Shown: in pieces, positions 27,771 through 37,790 of the stretch
Layout: each line of letters starts with the position of its first letter
Numbering within the stretch: the stretch's first letter is position 1
NCBI GenBank assembly: GCA_003116975.1
Contig: BGKB01000150.1
Location: forward strand, 101,152 to 165,151
Direction: 5' to 3'
Source: Aurantiochytrium sp. KH105
Lineage: Eukaryota; Sar; Bigyra; Thraustochytrida; Thraustochytriidae
DNA length: 64,000 bases
Made by a program: the position numbers and the translations under genes
Notes under the pieces: generated by a model
The model's database searches: none
What the model saw: the letters and a program-made list of their open reading frames with translations, nothing else
What the model was told of the DNA's origin: nothing

Positions 27771-30617
27771 TCAAGACGTGTCGCACTTTGTCACCTTGGA
27801 CAACACGTTGTTCGCATTGGGGCAAGACTTGAGCTCGCACTTGTTGCACGCCCAATACCTTCCGCTTCTCTTTCTCCATCCGCACGAGGCCGGATCGGAA
27901 AGCGAGGAAAAACACGTTTGCGCAGTGTCGTTATCTGCGTAGCACTCGGCTGTGTCTGTGCATGGCAGGCAATCCGAGGACGTCTTGAAGGTGTCCTCAA
28001 TCTGACAAGTCCCAAAGCGCTCGCAGGCGGTGCACGTGTACTTTTTATCCGAAGCGTCGGTGCACTGATCTTCGGCGCCGAGATCAGACATGAGGAGGCA
28101 CGGATTCATGAAACACCCAACCATGTAGTTGGAGTCGCCACCGCGAACCTTGTTCTTTCTCTTGTACCACACACATCGACCGCCCGTGTCTTGAATGTTG
28201 CACGACTTGTCATTACGATTGTGGCACGTGTTCATGACACATTTTTGCAGCGGTTCAAAGTACTGGCAGCCGGCGATAGCAAGACATTGACGGCCGTACT
28301 TTTTCTTCCAACGCCAATACTTTTTGGTTTTCTTGGGAATTGGGTCCTCGTCGAGGTCTGGGCTCACGGCGGCGCAGGCTGCCTCGAGTGCCGTAGCAGC
28401 AGCTGTCTTTGCAATTTGCGACTCGATGCACGAAGAGGCAGAGTCATGCTCTTCCCACCAGTTCGTCAAGTGTACCATGTTGCAAAAGCTCGAGTACGAC
28501 GTTGGACCAAACGTTGGGGCCACAGTGGGTGCCTCTGTCGGAATGGGCGTTGTTGGACTCTTCGTGGGGTATCTTGTTGGGCGCTCGGTCGGTGCTTCAG
28601 TCGGTGTTAGCGTGGGGCTTTTCGTGGGGAAACCTGTCGGGGCCATGGTTGGCACGTTGATCGTTCGAGTGCGCGCGTCTTCAGCAATGAGACACTCCGA
28701 GCTCTCTTCGTCCCAGGTGCAAGCTGCATCATCGTCGTTCTGGCGCTCGAGACAAAGAGTCTCGGCGTCGCTGCCGGAAAAGTCACAGAAGCTGCGGCTG
28801 CGGCAAGCGTCCCCAATGTAAATGCAGTGGTCGCCAATTGCTGCGCAAGACTCGGCGTCCATGTCCGAGTCTGCAAGACCAATTGCAGTGAGCGAGGACG
28901 AAGCATCACATCGGAGAAAGTAGGCTCGCAACATTGCGGAATAATCGGCAATGTCCGAGGCATACTTGCTCGAAGCGGAGACAGCAAGGTTGTCCGTCTC
29001 ATCGCCGAGAGAGCCGCCTTGGGAGTCGTCATGCTCGTACAGCTCGGTCGCATCGAGGCCTGCGTCAGTCCAATCTCCAATGATGCTATCATTGTCAAAG
29101 TAGCGCCACTCGGTGTACCTGTACCCCTTGATGCGCATGGAGTAGCCCATGAAATGAATTTCGCGAAGCGATATTGAACACTTGCTCTCGTCAGCGGTGC
29201 ACCTCCCACATCCTACCTCTTCGCCCGAGTTCTTCCAGACACAGATGCGACAGGGCAGGCTACCCTGCTGCGTCTCGGTGATGCCGCGCGCCGAGAGCTG
29301 GTATTCGTCTGCACAGACTGGGTTTGCCGAAAAGGCAGAGTGCAGCGGGTACGACCAGTCGCGCCCAGCACGAGAGTCGACGCGCTCGATGACCTCTGCT
29401 ACATCATCGGGGGTGATGACGTTGGGACGGAGGGCATCGGCAAAGCTGTTGCCTTCAAGTTCGAACTTGTCGGTTTGGGCCTTTGATACGGGAATGTTCG
29501 CAAGCTCTGCAAAGGTGGGGAAAAAGTCGAGATGGCTAACGATGCGCATCTCGCGTGTGCCAGGTGTGCGGGTGGATCTGGGGTCGCGAATCATAAGCGG
29601 CACGCGAAGGGCAATATCGTAGAGCGAGCTCTTGCACCAGGCGCCATGCTCGCCTAGACTCCAGCCGTGATCCGAGGTGATGATGATGAGTGTGTTGTTG
29701 TAGTCGACGACGTCAAGCACGCGACCAACAAGGTCGTCGACCCACTCGACGGAGCCAAAGTATCCCGCGCGGATCGTACGAGCAAGGTCGTTTGAGATGA
29801 CATTATCATTCTCGTCGACGAAGTCCTCGGCGGCAACCTCGTCGGAGTCCAAGAGATCATAGCACATGAGCGCGTGGGCTTGCCAGGGCGCATCCTGGGG
29901 TTTTGATTTGAGTGACGAGCTCACGATGGACGTCTGTGAGGCTGAGTGTTTTTCATAAATCGACGTGGGCATGCGCCAGGTAAGGTGCGGGCGTCGGATG
30001 CCGAGTACAAAGAACCATTGCTTGTTTTGCTTTGTAAATCGCTTGATGCGGTCGATGGCGAAGGTCGCTCCGTAGTAATCCGTGAGGTCTGATTCTTTGT
30101 CAACCGGGCAGATGGCTTGGGTTCCGCAGCTTTCCTCATCGAGCTCTGTAGCTTGTTGTCGATAGCCGTCAAAGATGTACTGGTTGTTGGTGATGAAGTG
30201 GGTGACCTTACTGGTGCCCTGTGTGTAGAATCCGTTGTCGCCAAAGTACGAAACAAAGTCGCTATTCTCCTCGAGGAGGTCCAGCTCGGTCTCTCGATCG
30301 AGATGTTGAAAGTATCCGAGCGTGTTTGTGCTGCGTCCGGTCAGCATGGAGAGGCGCGACGGGCCGCAGAGGGCCTGCTGTGGGTATACGCGTTCAAAGA
30401 CGACTGCTTCTTCAGCGAAGGCATCCATGTTCGGCGTTTCGACCTCGGAGGACCCGTAGGTGGCAATTTCGGGTCGGAAGTCGTCGATAATGATGAGGAG
30501 CGTGTTGAGCTTGTCGCTGCTCGCATACGCCGGGGAGGCCAAGATGGCGCTCGCCACGAGCGCCATGAGGGCCGCCATCTTGGGTGCCCGCCACTGCGTT
30601 TGGCGCCGCAGCTGCAT
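27771..30617 (-). CDS. Secreted iduronate-2-sulfatase-like sulfatase with Pro-Thr stalk and Cys-rich tail
   Basis: 948 residues; residue 14 onward (MAALMALVASAILASPAYA) is a classic signal peptide, so either Met1 or Met14 may start the protein. Type I sulfatase hydrolysing sulfate esters. Metal-binding Asp45-Asp46 (IIIDDFRPE); formylglycine motif CGPSR with Cys84 to be converted to formylglycine and Arg88; SKVTHF; and TSDHGWSLGEHG with metal/catalytic Asp-His. QQALCGPSRLSMLTGR matches iduronate-2-sulfatases best. After the enzyme domain (to about 600) come a Cys-rich segment, a Pro-Thr stalk of PTxxPT repeats (about 655-705), and about 240 residues with many Cys pairs. The stalk plus Cys-rich tail suggests display on the surface or scales and action on sulfated polysaccharide; substrate unknown. 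Confidence 0.9.
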   Translation of the reverse strand: MQLRRQTQWRAPKMAALMALVASAILASPAYASSDKLNTLLIIIDDFRPEIATYGSSEVETPNMDAFAEEAVVFERVYPQQALCGPSRLSMLTGRSTNTLGYFQHLDRETELDLLEENSDFVSYFGDNGFYTQGTSKVTHFITNNQYIFDGYRQQATELDEESCGTQAICPVDKESDLTDYYGATFAIDRIKRFTKQNKQWFFVLGIRRPHLTWRMPTSIYEKHSASQTSIVSSSLKSKPQDAPWQAHALMCYDLLDSDEVAAEDFVDENDNVISNDLARTIRAGYFGSVEWVDDLVGRVLDVVDYNNTLIIITSDHGWSLGEHGAWCKSSLYDIALRVPLMIRDPRSTRTPGTREMRIVSHLDFFPTFAELANIPVSKAQTDKFELEGNSFADALRPNVITPDDVAEVIERVDSRAGRDWSYPLHSAFSANPVCADEYQLSARGITETQQGSLPCRICVWKNSGEEVGCGRCTADESKCSISLREIHFMGYSMRIKGYRYTEWRYFDNDSIIGDWTDAGLDATELYEHDDSQGGSLGDETDNLAVSASSKYASDIADYSAMLRAYFLRCDASSSLTAIGLADSDMDAESCAAIGDHCIYIGDACRSRSFCDFSGSDAETLCLERQNDDDAACTWDEESSECLIAEDARTRTINVPTMAPTGFPTKSPTLTPTEAPTERPTRYPTKSPTTPIPTEAPTVAPTFGPTSYSSFCNMVHLTNWWEEHDSASSCIESQIAKTAAATALEAACAAVSPDLDEDPIPKKTKKYWRWKKKYGRQCLAIAGCQYFEPLQKCVMNTCHNRNDKSCNIQDTGGRCVWYKRKNKVRGGDSNYMVGCFMNPCLLMSDLGAEDQCTDASDKKYTCTACERFGTCQIEDTFKTSSDCLPCTDTAECYADNDTAQTCFSSLSDPASCGWRKRSGRYWACNKCELKSCPNANNVLSKVTKCDTS

Positions 30618-33330
30618 CTCTTCTTACGTGTCCCCTCGCCCGTGCCGTTTGCAATTTGCGCGCGGGACCGGGCGCCGTCGTCAGGACGTTGGCCTCCTCC
30701 GCCTCACGCGGGCCAGGCTCGTCTGCGTCGCGTGTTGTATTTATTAGCTAGGCCAGCTAGGCCAGCTAGCTAGCCCTTGCTATTGCTAGCTAGGCGTCAC
30801 GTGCCGCGCCGCGGCAACGATCGCGGCTTCGACTCCGCCTCGCGCTCGCGCTCGCGCTCGCGCTCGCGCCAGCTCCGCGTCGGCGGCCGCCTGCCGCGCA
30901 CGCTTTCCTCCTCGGCGCCGGCCTCTCCTCGCTGCGTCGCGCCGCGTCGCGTCGCGGGGCGCGTTGGCCTTGAAGGCGCGGGCGGGAGTCGGTCTCCGGC
31001 GCCCAATCAATCGCCGATGCCTCGCGGCGATCCCTCGCTGCGCGCACGCCCGCTCGCTCGCCCGCTGCTGCTGCTGTTTTGCCGCCGCTGCTGCTGCTGC
31101 CGCCGCCGCGCGTCGCTGCCTCTCGCGGGCGGGGGCGCGGCGTGCCGGGTCGAGGGTGCCGCGGCGTGCCTGGAATCCGGGGTCTGGCCGCCGCCCGTGC
31201 GCGTCAGGCGAGTCGCTTCCTCCCGGTCGGCGACCGAAAAAACACTACTGGCCAAGCGGGAAAAGCGTGTTTGGTCGCTGCCAAGCGGCAGTTGCCTCGC
31301 GCCCACCCATCGTCTTCTCTAGCGGCAGCCGCCGCTCGCACGCCACGCTTCTGCGACCTAAGCGCGCTGAGCCGGGCGGAGTTGTTGCGCGTCGCCTGTG
31401 TCCGGATGGATGCCCGGGCCTTGGGCGGGGACTACTCCCTTCGTCTCGCGCTTTTTCGCGCGCTTAATCGCGCGGCCAGCGCGGGCGGAGTTGGCGCGAG
31501 AAGACGGAGCGTGCTTGGCATCCGGTCCCCGTTGACTCGACTCACAGACGTCGCTTGATAGCAAAGAAAGCAAAGCAAAAATATAGCACAGCACGGCTGC
31601 GCTGCAGTCGCAGTTGCCGCGGTGCTTGGTGGTCGCGTGGAGGCCGATCTCCCGGCCCGGGCGGTGTCTGTGCTGTTGCTCACGAATCCAGTTCATGACG
31701 CACGATACCGTACATCATGCACGCGCCCGGCCGGTCAGTCACTCCCTCGTCCACCATGTAGCACGCTGCTGCTGCTGCTTCTGCTGCTGCAAGTTGACCG
31801 ATAAAACCAGCCGTCTAACTTCGGCCGGCCCATTCGGCATTTCTCGCCAACCTCGTGCTCTCTGCATCGCGCTTATCCACGTCCCCATCCTTGTCCTCCT
31901 CCTCGCCGCGCTCCTCCTCGCTGGCGCACCTCGAAGAGCGCCGCGATGGACGCCGGTCGCCATCTTGGTTTCGTTCAAACCTCTCTTCCTTTTTTCAGGC
32001 ACCTCCTCCTGCACGTGATCATGGCGCACCACGAGCGCTAGCCGCTTCCTACCGCTCCGTCTAGGCACCCTCGGACCGGCCCCTTGCGCGCGCCTCTTTC
32101 CCCCTTTGCACTTACTTGTTAGTACGTGCTCCCTCATCAGCCACTATAATAGAGTGCGTGCGTGAGTGCTCACTTGTCGATCCCGGCACTTTCAACTGCC
32201 GGCCGAGCGAAGTTACCAAACTTGGACGAACGCCAACGCGCGAAGCTGCAGCTGCAGCTGCAGCATGCGGCTGCCTCAGCCTTGGTCCGAGCGAGCGTCG
32301 TCGCCGGCAGCCAGCCAGCCAGCCAGAACCTCTGCCTGGGTAGGTGGCCGCTTCGCCGCGATTACATCCACCCATCCCTATCCACTCCACCCACGCCATC
32401 CTCGCTGGACCGACTTTTTTTTTTTTAACCATCTACGCAACGCTTTTTCCCCCCCTCAGCATCAGCCTGCGCAACGCAAACTATGAGATTAGGTTTTACC
32501 GCCACTGGACATTCCGTCAACACGGGAAAATATTAGCTGAGGACTTTACCGAGATGAATGACCAGCACCCTGCCCCTCACATCTTCACTATGCCCTAGCA
32601 CATGGAACCCGTCCCAATTTCAATGTCTCTCCACCCAGCACTATCCTGAAATGACTCCGAAAAGTGGTAGCTAGCGCTGCTGGGTGCATGTATTTATTAG
32701 ACCGACACTGGACTTGACGTTCGTGTTACCGTTACCTGTCCCAATTTTCCTTCGAGGAGTCTAGAATTCCTCGTAGGCTTCGCTACGTAGTCGCGCGGGA
32801 GGCAGGCGAACGTTGGCCAGATAAGAGCGCGCGGCTGCAGAGGAGCAGGTGGGGAGCTCCACTGGGTGGACGATTGCGCGGCAAGGTGGACAGGGAGCGG
32901 TTCTGGGCCTCAGAGAGGAACGCCTCCAGGGTCCACTGGAATGCGGTCCCAGGGCGGCCAAGAAGCCGCAACAAACCGAGGTCCCGCGACAGGAGACCAG
33001 ACAGGACGCGAGCGCGACGCGCGGGGCGGGTCGCGGTGAGGCGAGTCGCGGTGAGGCGAGTCGCGGCGCGACGGGATTGTGTACAACACGTTGTCGAGCG
33101 CGTGGACGTCTTTCGCCGCGGAAAGAGGAATTTTGGAGAAGGAGAGGAAGGAAAACTTTGGTTCTCGCGAGCGTGAGAACCCAGTTCGGAAGACAGACGA
33201 CAACCCTCGTGCGTGCGTGCGTGCGTGCGCGCGCGAGAGCAACAGCCCCCGAGCACGAGGGCGAGTACGCGTTCGTTCAAGCAAAAGGACAAGAAACTCA
33301 AGTACAAGCACAAGCACAAGTACATCAGCC
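30618..33330. other. 2.7-kb divergent intergenic region, no gene recognised
   Basis: Between the sulfatase and the 14-repeat protein. Contains a GCTAG-rich cluster at about 30747-30794, a (GCTCGC)n run at about 30841-30869, short CTG runs, and a GAGGCGAGTCGCGGT direct repeat near 33035-33065. The frame of the downstream gene is open back to 33079 but its peptide there is Arg/Ser low complexity. No credible ORF. Confidence 0.45.
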
Positions 33331-36300
33331 ATGATGCGATCAACGGCGTACTTTGTGGACCTGGGCGAACAACATCAACAACAGCAACAGCAACAGCAGC
33401 ACAAGCAGCGGCTCGCGTCAATGAAGATGAACGAGCCTGCTAACCCGCTCACAGAGCGCAAGCCCGGCACGCCGACCAAGGCGCGCGGAAACAACAACTG
33501 CTCCATCGACGCTGGCGAAGAAAACAAGACGCAGGCGTGCAACCAGCTCGCAGAAGGTCCTCTCATGGTCAAGAGCATGAACGGTGCGGGCAAACCGCAG
33601 CTCCCAGAACGCCTCCAGAAGCGGCTGGCCTCGCTGCCAGGGCGACCAAGCGCAGAACAAATCCGACAAAAGGAAGAGCAGGTCGAGATGAAGCGCGAGG
33701 AAATGCTCAAGGCCAAAGTCATGGGCGCAGCACAATTCGGGGCCAAGGTCCAAGAAGTGCGCGCGCGCAAAGATGAGTTTAACAGGAACATTTTGGGCTG
33801 CTGCGGCGCCAGCGCCGGGGCAGCCCAGCCCAGCGCGCCCCCCGCTCCCGTCAAGCTACCGGGCCGGCTGCAAAAGCGCCTGCGCAACCTCAAGGCGGCG
33901 TCTGCGGCCCGAGCCAAGCCGGTGCTCGAAAAGGAGGCCCAGACGGCCGCACGCCGCGAAGCTAGACTTCGCGCCGTCGCGGACAAGCAAGCCGCGCATC
34001 TCGCGACCGTCGCTGCGCGCAAGGAGGCCAAGGCCACCGAAGCAAGATTCGAGGCGGCCTCCGCGCCAGACTTTTTGCCCGCCAATCTTAAGGCAAGACT
34101 TGAAAGTCTCCGACGCCCGACCAAGGAAGCGATTCTGCGCAAAGAAGCATTGGCAGAAGCCAAGCATCGCCTTGTGCTCGAGGCCAAGGCCAAGCGTGCC
34201 AGCGATCACATGGTCGTTGTTGAGCAGGCCCGGGCAACAAAGAAGGCCTTTGTTGCAAATGAGGTCGACTTTGGGTCAGCAAATCCTGGCGCTTCCGCTG
34301 TGGGTGTGAAGCTTCCCAAACGTCTTGCTCTTCGCGCTGAGCGTCTGGCTCCCAAGTGGACCCCGGACTCGGTCGTTGCCTCGCATGAAGGTGCCGCGGC
34401 GCGCCAGCGCGAGCTGATGGAGATGAAGATGGCGAAAGCCCGCGCCCACCTGACCCAGGTGTCCAAGCTGCGCGAGGCGAAAACCACCGAGGCGCGCTTT
34501 CCAGAATTCAATGAAGCCAGCAGCGCAGCGGAACCGGCGGCGGCGGCGGGGGTCGACGCTGCCTCGGTGCAGCTGCCCGAGCGGCTTCGTGCGCGGCTGG
34601 CAGCCTTCACCAGACCGACCAAGGAAGCCTTGCTGCGCAAGGAGGCTCTCGCCGCCAAGCGCGCAGAGCTGCACACAGCCGCCAAGGCCCAGGCGGCCCG
34701 TGTCCACAACGAAATAGCCGTACCGCGCGCACGCGCTCTCAAGGAAAGTCTCGAGAGCAACAACATCCTCTTGGCCACGAGCGCTGACACCAAGCTTGCC
34801 ACGCCTGTCGCGCTTCCGAAGCGACTCGCCAAGAGGCTTGTCATGCTGCGAGCAGGTAAACCGGCCTGGACCTCGGAGGCCCAGCTCGCCAAGGAGGCCG
34901 CTGCCGAGCAGCGTCGTCGTGATATGCTCGAGGGTGTGATGGCCGGTGCCGCCGAGCACAGCGCCAAGGTCGCTAAGCTGAGCGCCAATAAGAAGCTCGA
35001 GCCGCGCTTCGGCAACAACAAGATTCCCGCTGGTCTCCCGGAAAATCTGCGCACCCGCCTCGAAGGTGCTCGTCGGCGCACGCCAGAGGCCATTTTGCGC
35101 AAAAACGAACTCGCCAGCGTACGGCGCTCCGTCGCCCTCGCCGCGCGTGCGCACATTGCGCACCAGCGAGGTGAGGCTGCCCGTGCCGCTGTGGCTCTCA
35201 AGCACAGCATGGCTGAGACCGGCATGGAGCTCGCTAGCGGGCAGGTGGCGACGGCCACGCCGCTCCCGCGCGCTCTGGCGCGGCGCGCCGCCAAGCTCGC
35301 GCCCCGCTGGACGCCCGAGGGCCTCGTAGGCAAGGAGGCCGCCGCGGGCGATACCCTGCGTGCGTCGCTGGCGGCCAAGGCTGCCAAGGCTCGCAAGCAC
35401 AACCGTCTTGCGGCCTCGCGCGCGGCTGCCAAGGCCCGGGAGCCCCGTTTTGCGGCAGAGGCCGCGGCCCCAGAGCTGCCCGAGCACCTTCGCTCGCGTC
35501 TGGCGTCGCTGACGCGACCGCGTCCCGAGGCAATTCGCCGCAAGCTGGCCGCGGCCTCGCAGCGTCGCGAGATCCGACTGGAGTCGCTGCGCCACCGCGC
35601 GCGCGAGGCCGCCCCTGCCCGCGAGCGCGCGCGCGCGCTGCACGCAGACCTCGAGCAGAACCAGGTCTGGATTGTGCGCGGGTCCCCAGAGCCGTTGAAG
35701 CTCCCAAAGAGACTCGCTGCACGTGCCGAGAGCTTGGCATCGCAGGCCCAGGCGCGCGGCGGCGAGGCGTCGCTGCGGCGCGAAGAGGCCGCTGCGGCGC
35801 GGCGCGAGGCGCTACTTCGCGCGCGACGGACTGCGGCGCGCACGCACGTGCGTCGGGCCATGGCACGGCGGCAGGCCAAGGAGACCGAGGCGAGGTTTCC
35901 CGAGGGAGCGCCTGCCGGCGTGGAGCTGCCGGCGGCTCTGGCAGCACGGCTGGCGGCTCTGCGCAAGCCCACGGATGCTGCCGTGCTGCGCAAGCTGGAA
36001 CTGGCGGCGAAGCGGGCCCAGCTTGCTCGCGAGGCCAAGGCTCATGCGGCCAGCATGCACCTGGCGCACGCTGCCAAGGTGCGCCAGGTGCGTGACACGT
36101 ACCGGGACTCGATGCAGCTTCTGACCAAGGGAGAGACGGTTGCCGTGGCGCTCCCGAAGCGCCTTCGAGCGCGTCTTGCTTCGCTCGAGGCGGCCAAGAA
36201 ATCTCCGTCTGCGCTCTTGGCCAAGGAAGCCGCCGCTGGGGCGCGGCGTCACGAGCTGCTCGCTGCGCGCTGCGACAAGCTCGCGGCGCACGCTGCCAAG

Positions 36301-36801
36301 GTGCGCGAGGTCTGGACGTTGCGCAAGACCAAGCCTCGTTTCGCAGAGGAGGATATCTCGAGCGCGCCGTTGCCGAAGCGACTCAAGGAGCGTCTCAAGA
36401 CGTATCGTAGTCCCACGGGCGATGTCATTCGCAACAAGGAGGCACGTGCCCAGCAGCGCCGCCAGAGCAAGTTGGCGGCAAAAGCAAAATCTGCGCACTC
36501 GCACCAGGAGTACGTTTTGCAGGTCAAGGCGCTCAAGCAGGAGTTCGTCGCGAACCAGGTATCCTTTGCACCTGATGATCGGGACGAGTCGCCATCGCTG
36601 CCGGCCTCGCTGCAGAGCAAGCTTGACAAGCGTTCTTCGCCCAAGTCTGCCGAGCAGATTCGCGAGAAGGAGACTGCCGTGCAGAACCAGCGGGACGCCA
36701 TTTTGCACGATCGTGTGCATGCGCGTCAGCTTCATTCGCAAAAGGTCGATGAGATTCTCCAGAAGCATCGCGAGCAGGCTGCCAAGCCGGAGACCGACTG
36801 A
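33331..36801 (+). CDS. Protein of fourteen alternating A/B helical repeats, function unknown (stathmin-like pattern)
   Basis: About 1156 residues from the ATG at 33331 (MMRSTAYFVDLGEQH); upstream in-frame sequence to 33079 looks like leader. After a poly-Gln tract and a short disordered N-terminus, residues about 91-1150 are 14 tandem modules, each opening with LPxxLxxRL and averaging 77 residues. Odd modules (A) carry RPTxEAIxRKxxLA and end near ExN.V.; even modules (B) carry WTxExxxxKEAAA or similar and close with the tripeptide (P/A)RF. The order A-B is kept through all seven pairs. Each module is predicted to be a long, strongly basic helix with I..KE..A..RR...L..K spacing, which resembles the tubulin-binding repeats of stathmins. 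I infer, weakly, a cytoskeletal (microtubule) role. Codon use is C-ending and biased, as in well-expressed neighbours. Confidence 0.85.
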   Translation: MMRSTAYFVDLGEQHQQQQQQQQHKQRLASMKMNEPANPLTERKPGTPTKARGNNNCSIDAGEENKTQACNQLAEGPLMVKSMNGAGKPQLPERLQKRLASLPGRPSAEQIRQKEEQVEMKREEMLKAKVMGAAQFGAKVQEVRARKDEFNRNILGCCGASAGAAQPSAPPAPVKLPGRLQKRLRNLKAASAARAKPVLEKEAQTAARREARLRAVADKQAAHLATVAARKEAKATEARFEAASAPDFLPANLKARLESLRRPTKEAILRKEALAEAKHRLVLEAKAKRASDHMVVVEQARATKKAFVANEVDFGSANPGASAVGVKLPKRLALRAERLAPKWTPDSVVASHEGAAARQRELMEMKMAKARAHLTQVSKLREAKTTEARFPEFNEASSAAEPAAAAGVDAASVQLPERLRARLAAFTRPTKEALLRKEALAAKRAELHTAAKAQAARVHNEIAVPRARALKESLESNNILLATSADTKLATPVALPKRLAKRLVMLRAGKPAWTSEAQLAKEAAAEQRRRDMLEGVMAGAAEHSAKVAKLSANKKLEPRFGNNKIPAGLPENLRTRLEGARRRTPEAILRKNELASVRRSVALAARAHIAHQRGEAARAAVALKHSMAETGMELASGQVATATPLPRALARRAAKLAPRWTPEGLVGKEAAAGDTLRASLAAKAAKARKHNRLAASRAAAKAREPRFAAEAAAPELPEHLRSRLASLTRPRPEAIRRKLAAASQRREIRLESLRHRAREAAPARERARALHADLEQNQVWIVRGSPEPLKLPKRLAARAESLASQAQARGGEASLRREEAAAARREALLRARRTAARTHVRRAMARRQAKETEARFPEGAPAGVELPAALAARLAALRKPTDAAVLRKLELAAKRAQLAREAKAHAASMHLAHAAKVRQVRDTYRDSMQLLTKGETVAVALPKRLRARLASLEAAKKSPSALLAKEAAAGARRHELLAARCDKLAAHAAKVREVWTLRKTKPRFAEEDISSAPLPKRLKERLKTYRSPTGDVIRNKEARAQQRRQSKLAAKAKSAHSHQEYVLQVKALKQEFVANQVSFAPDDRDESPSLPASLQSKLDKRSSPKSAEQIREKETAVQNQRDAILHDRVHARQLHSQKVDEILQKHREQAAKPETD

Positions 36802-36954
36802 TACCTCTTTTCCTTTTTTTTTTCTTTCCTTTCCTTTGCTCAAAATCATTCATGGAGAGCACCCATTGGAGATGAAAGACGAGAGGCGCCGCGAAGACGG
36901 ACGGCCATACACAAGGTCTTCACTGCATGCAACAATTCATACAAATACAGACAT

Positions 36955-36985
36955 TACATACATACATACATACATTCATACATTC
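36955..36985. repeat. (CATA)n microsatellite
   Basis: Several tandem ACAT/CATA units just 3' of the 14-repeat protein gene. Confidence 0.85.
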
Positions 36986-37052
36986 GACAGGCATTCTATA
37001 CCAGATCCTTTTTTCCGTTCGTTCGCCTTTTCGGTGACCCACCATCACCGAA

Positions 37053-37112
37053 AGCAGTGCAGAGCAGTGCAGAGCAGTGCAGAGCAGTGCAGAGCAGTGC
37101 AGTGCAGAGCAG
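37053..37112. repeat. 10-bp minisatellite, unit GCAGAGCAGT
   Basis: About five tandem copies of the decamer GCAGAGCAGT, the last degenerate. Confidence 0.9.
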
Positions 37113-37556
37113 CGTGCAATGCACCGACGCATTCGCCCTCCCAGGCTCCCTCCTGGACCCCACTGACACGCGACGGTGCTCGGAGAAGGCCGCACACTTC
37201 GTGCACTTGCTCGTTCGCTCGCTCGGACGGGGCGTCTCACCAGCCTGCGCTGCTTGCACACGCGGCGCGGCCACGCCACCCTGGCCACCCAACGAGGCTA
37301 TACCTAACTATACACACAAACCACATGGCTCATCGCAGTCGATCGACCGATCGATCGATCGATGACGAGCCTCTCCTCTTCCTCCCTGGCCGCAGCCGCC
37401 GGGCCAGCCGCACCGGCCGACCGACCGACCGACCGCGACCGCGACCGACAGCGACTGCGACTAAAAATGCTCGACTTTGGGACGCAGGGTGGACGAACGA
37501 ACATGCGCGACGACTTTCGCACGTGCACAAGTTTCTTCTGCCAGGCATCATCGGCA

Positions 37557-37790
37557 TGGCATTGCATTGCATTGCATTTCATTACAAGTTGCACTACAAC
37601 GTGATGCAGTTCGGAACAATCCGATCCGATGCGATGCGATGCGATGCTGGTCGACCACCCGTTCCGAGTCGTTGGCTGCGGAGACCAGTCCCCCGGACCT
37701 CGCCGCGCCGTAACGCCATGTAATGCAATTCACCGCAATGCAATGCAATGCAGTGCCATGCAATGCAATGCAATTCATCGCGATGCGGTG
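37557..37790. repeat. Cluster of related pentanucleotide repeats GCATT / GATGC / GCAAT
   Basis: GCATT units at about 37558-37580, GATGC units at about 37626-37645 and GCAAT units at about 37735-37773. GCATT and GCAAT are near complements, so the flanks can pair as an imperfect inverted repeat around a roughly 160-bp centre. Confidence 0.7.

Noticed and set aside
33079-33330. Upstream extension of the 14-repeat protein
   Set aside because: Arg/Ser/Thr low-complexity peptide from repeated DNA; the ATG at 33331 lies directly before the first sequence with protein-like composition.
34206-36038. 610-codon minus-strand frame across the 14-repeat protein
   Set aside because: Ala/Arg/Ser-rich mirror of the repeats; no independent features.
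37557-37790. GCATT/GCAAT blocks as a transposon terminal inverted repeat
   Set aside because: They are pentanucleotide microsatellites that happen to be near-complementary; no element between them and no target-site duplication seen.
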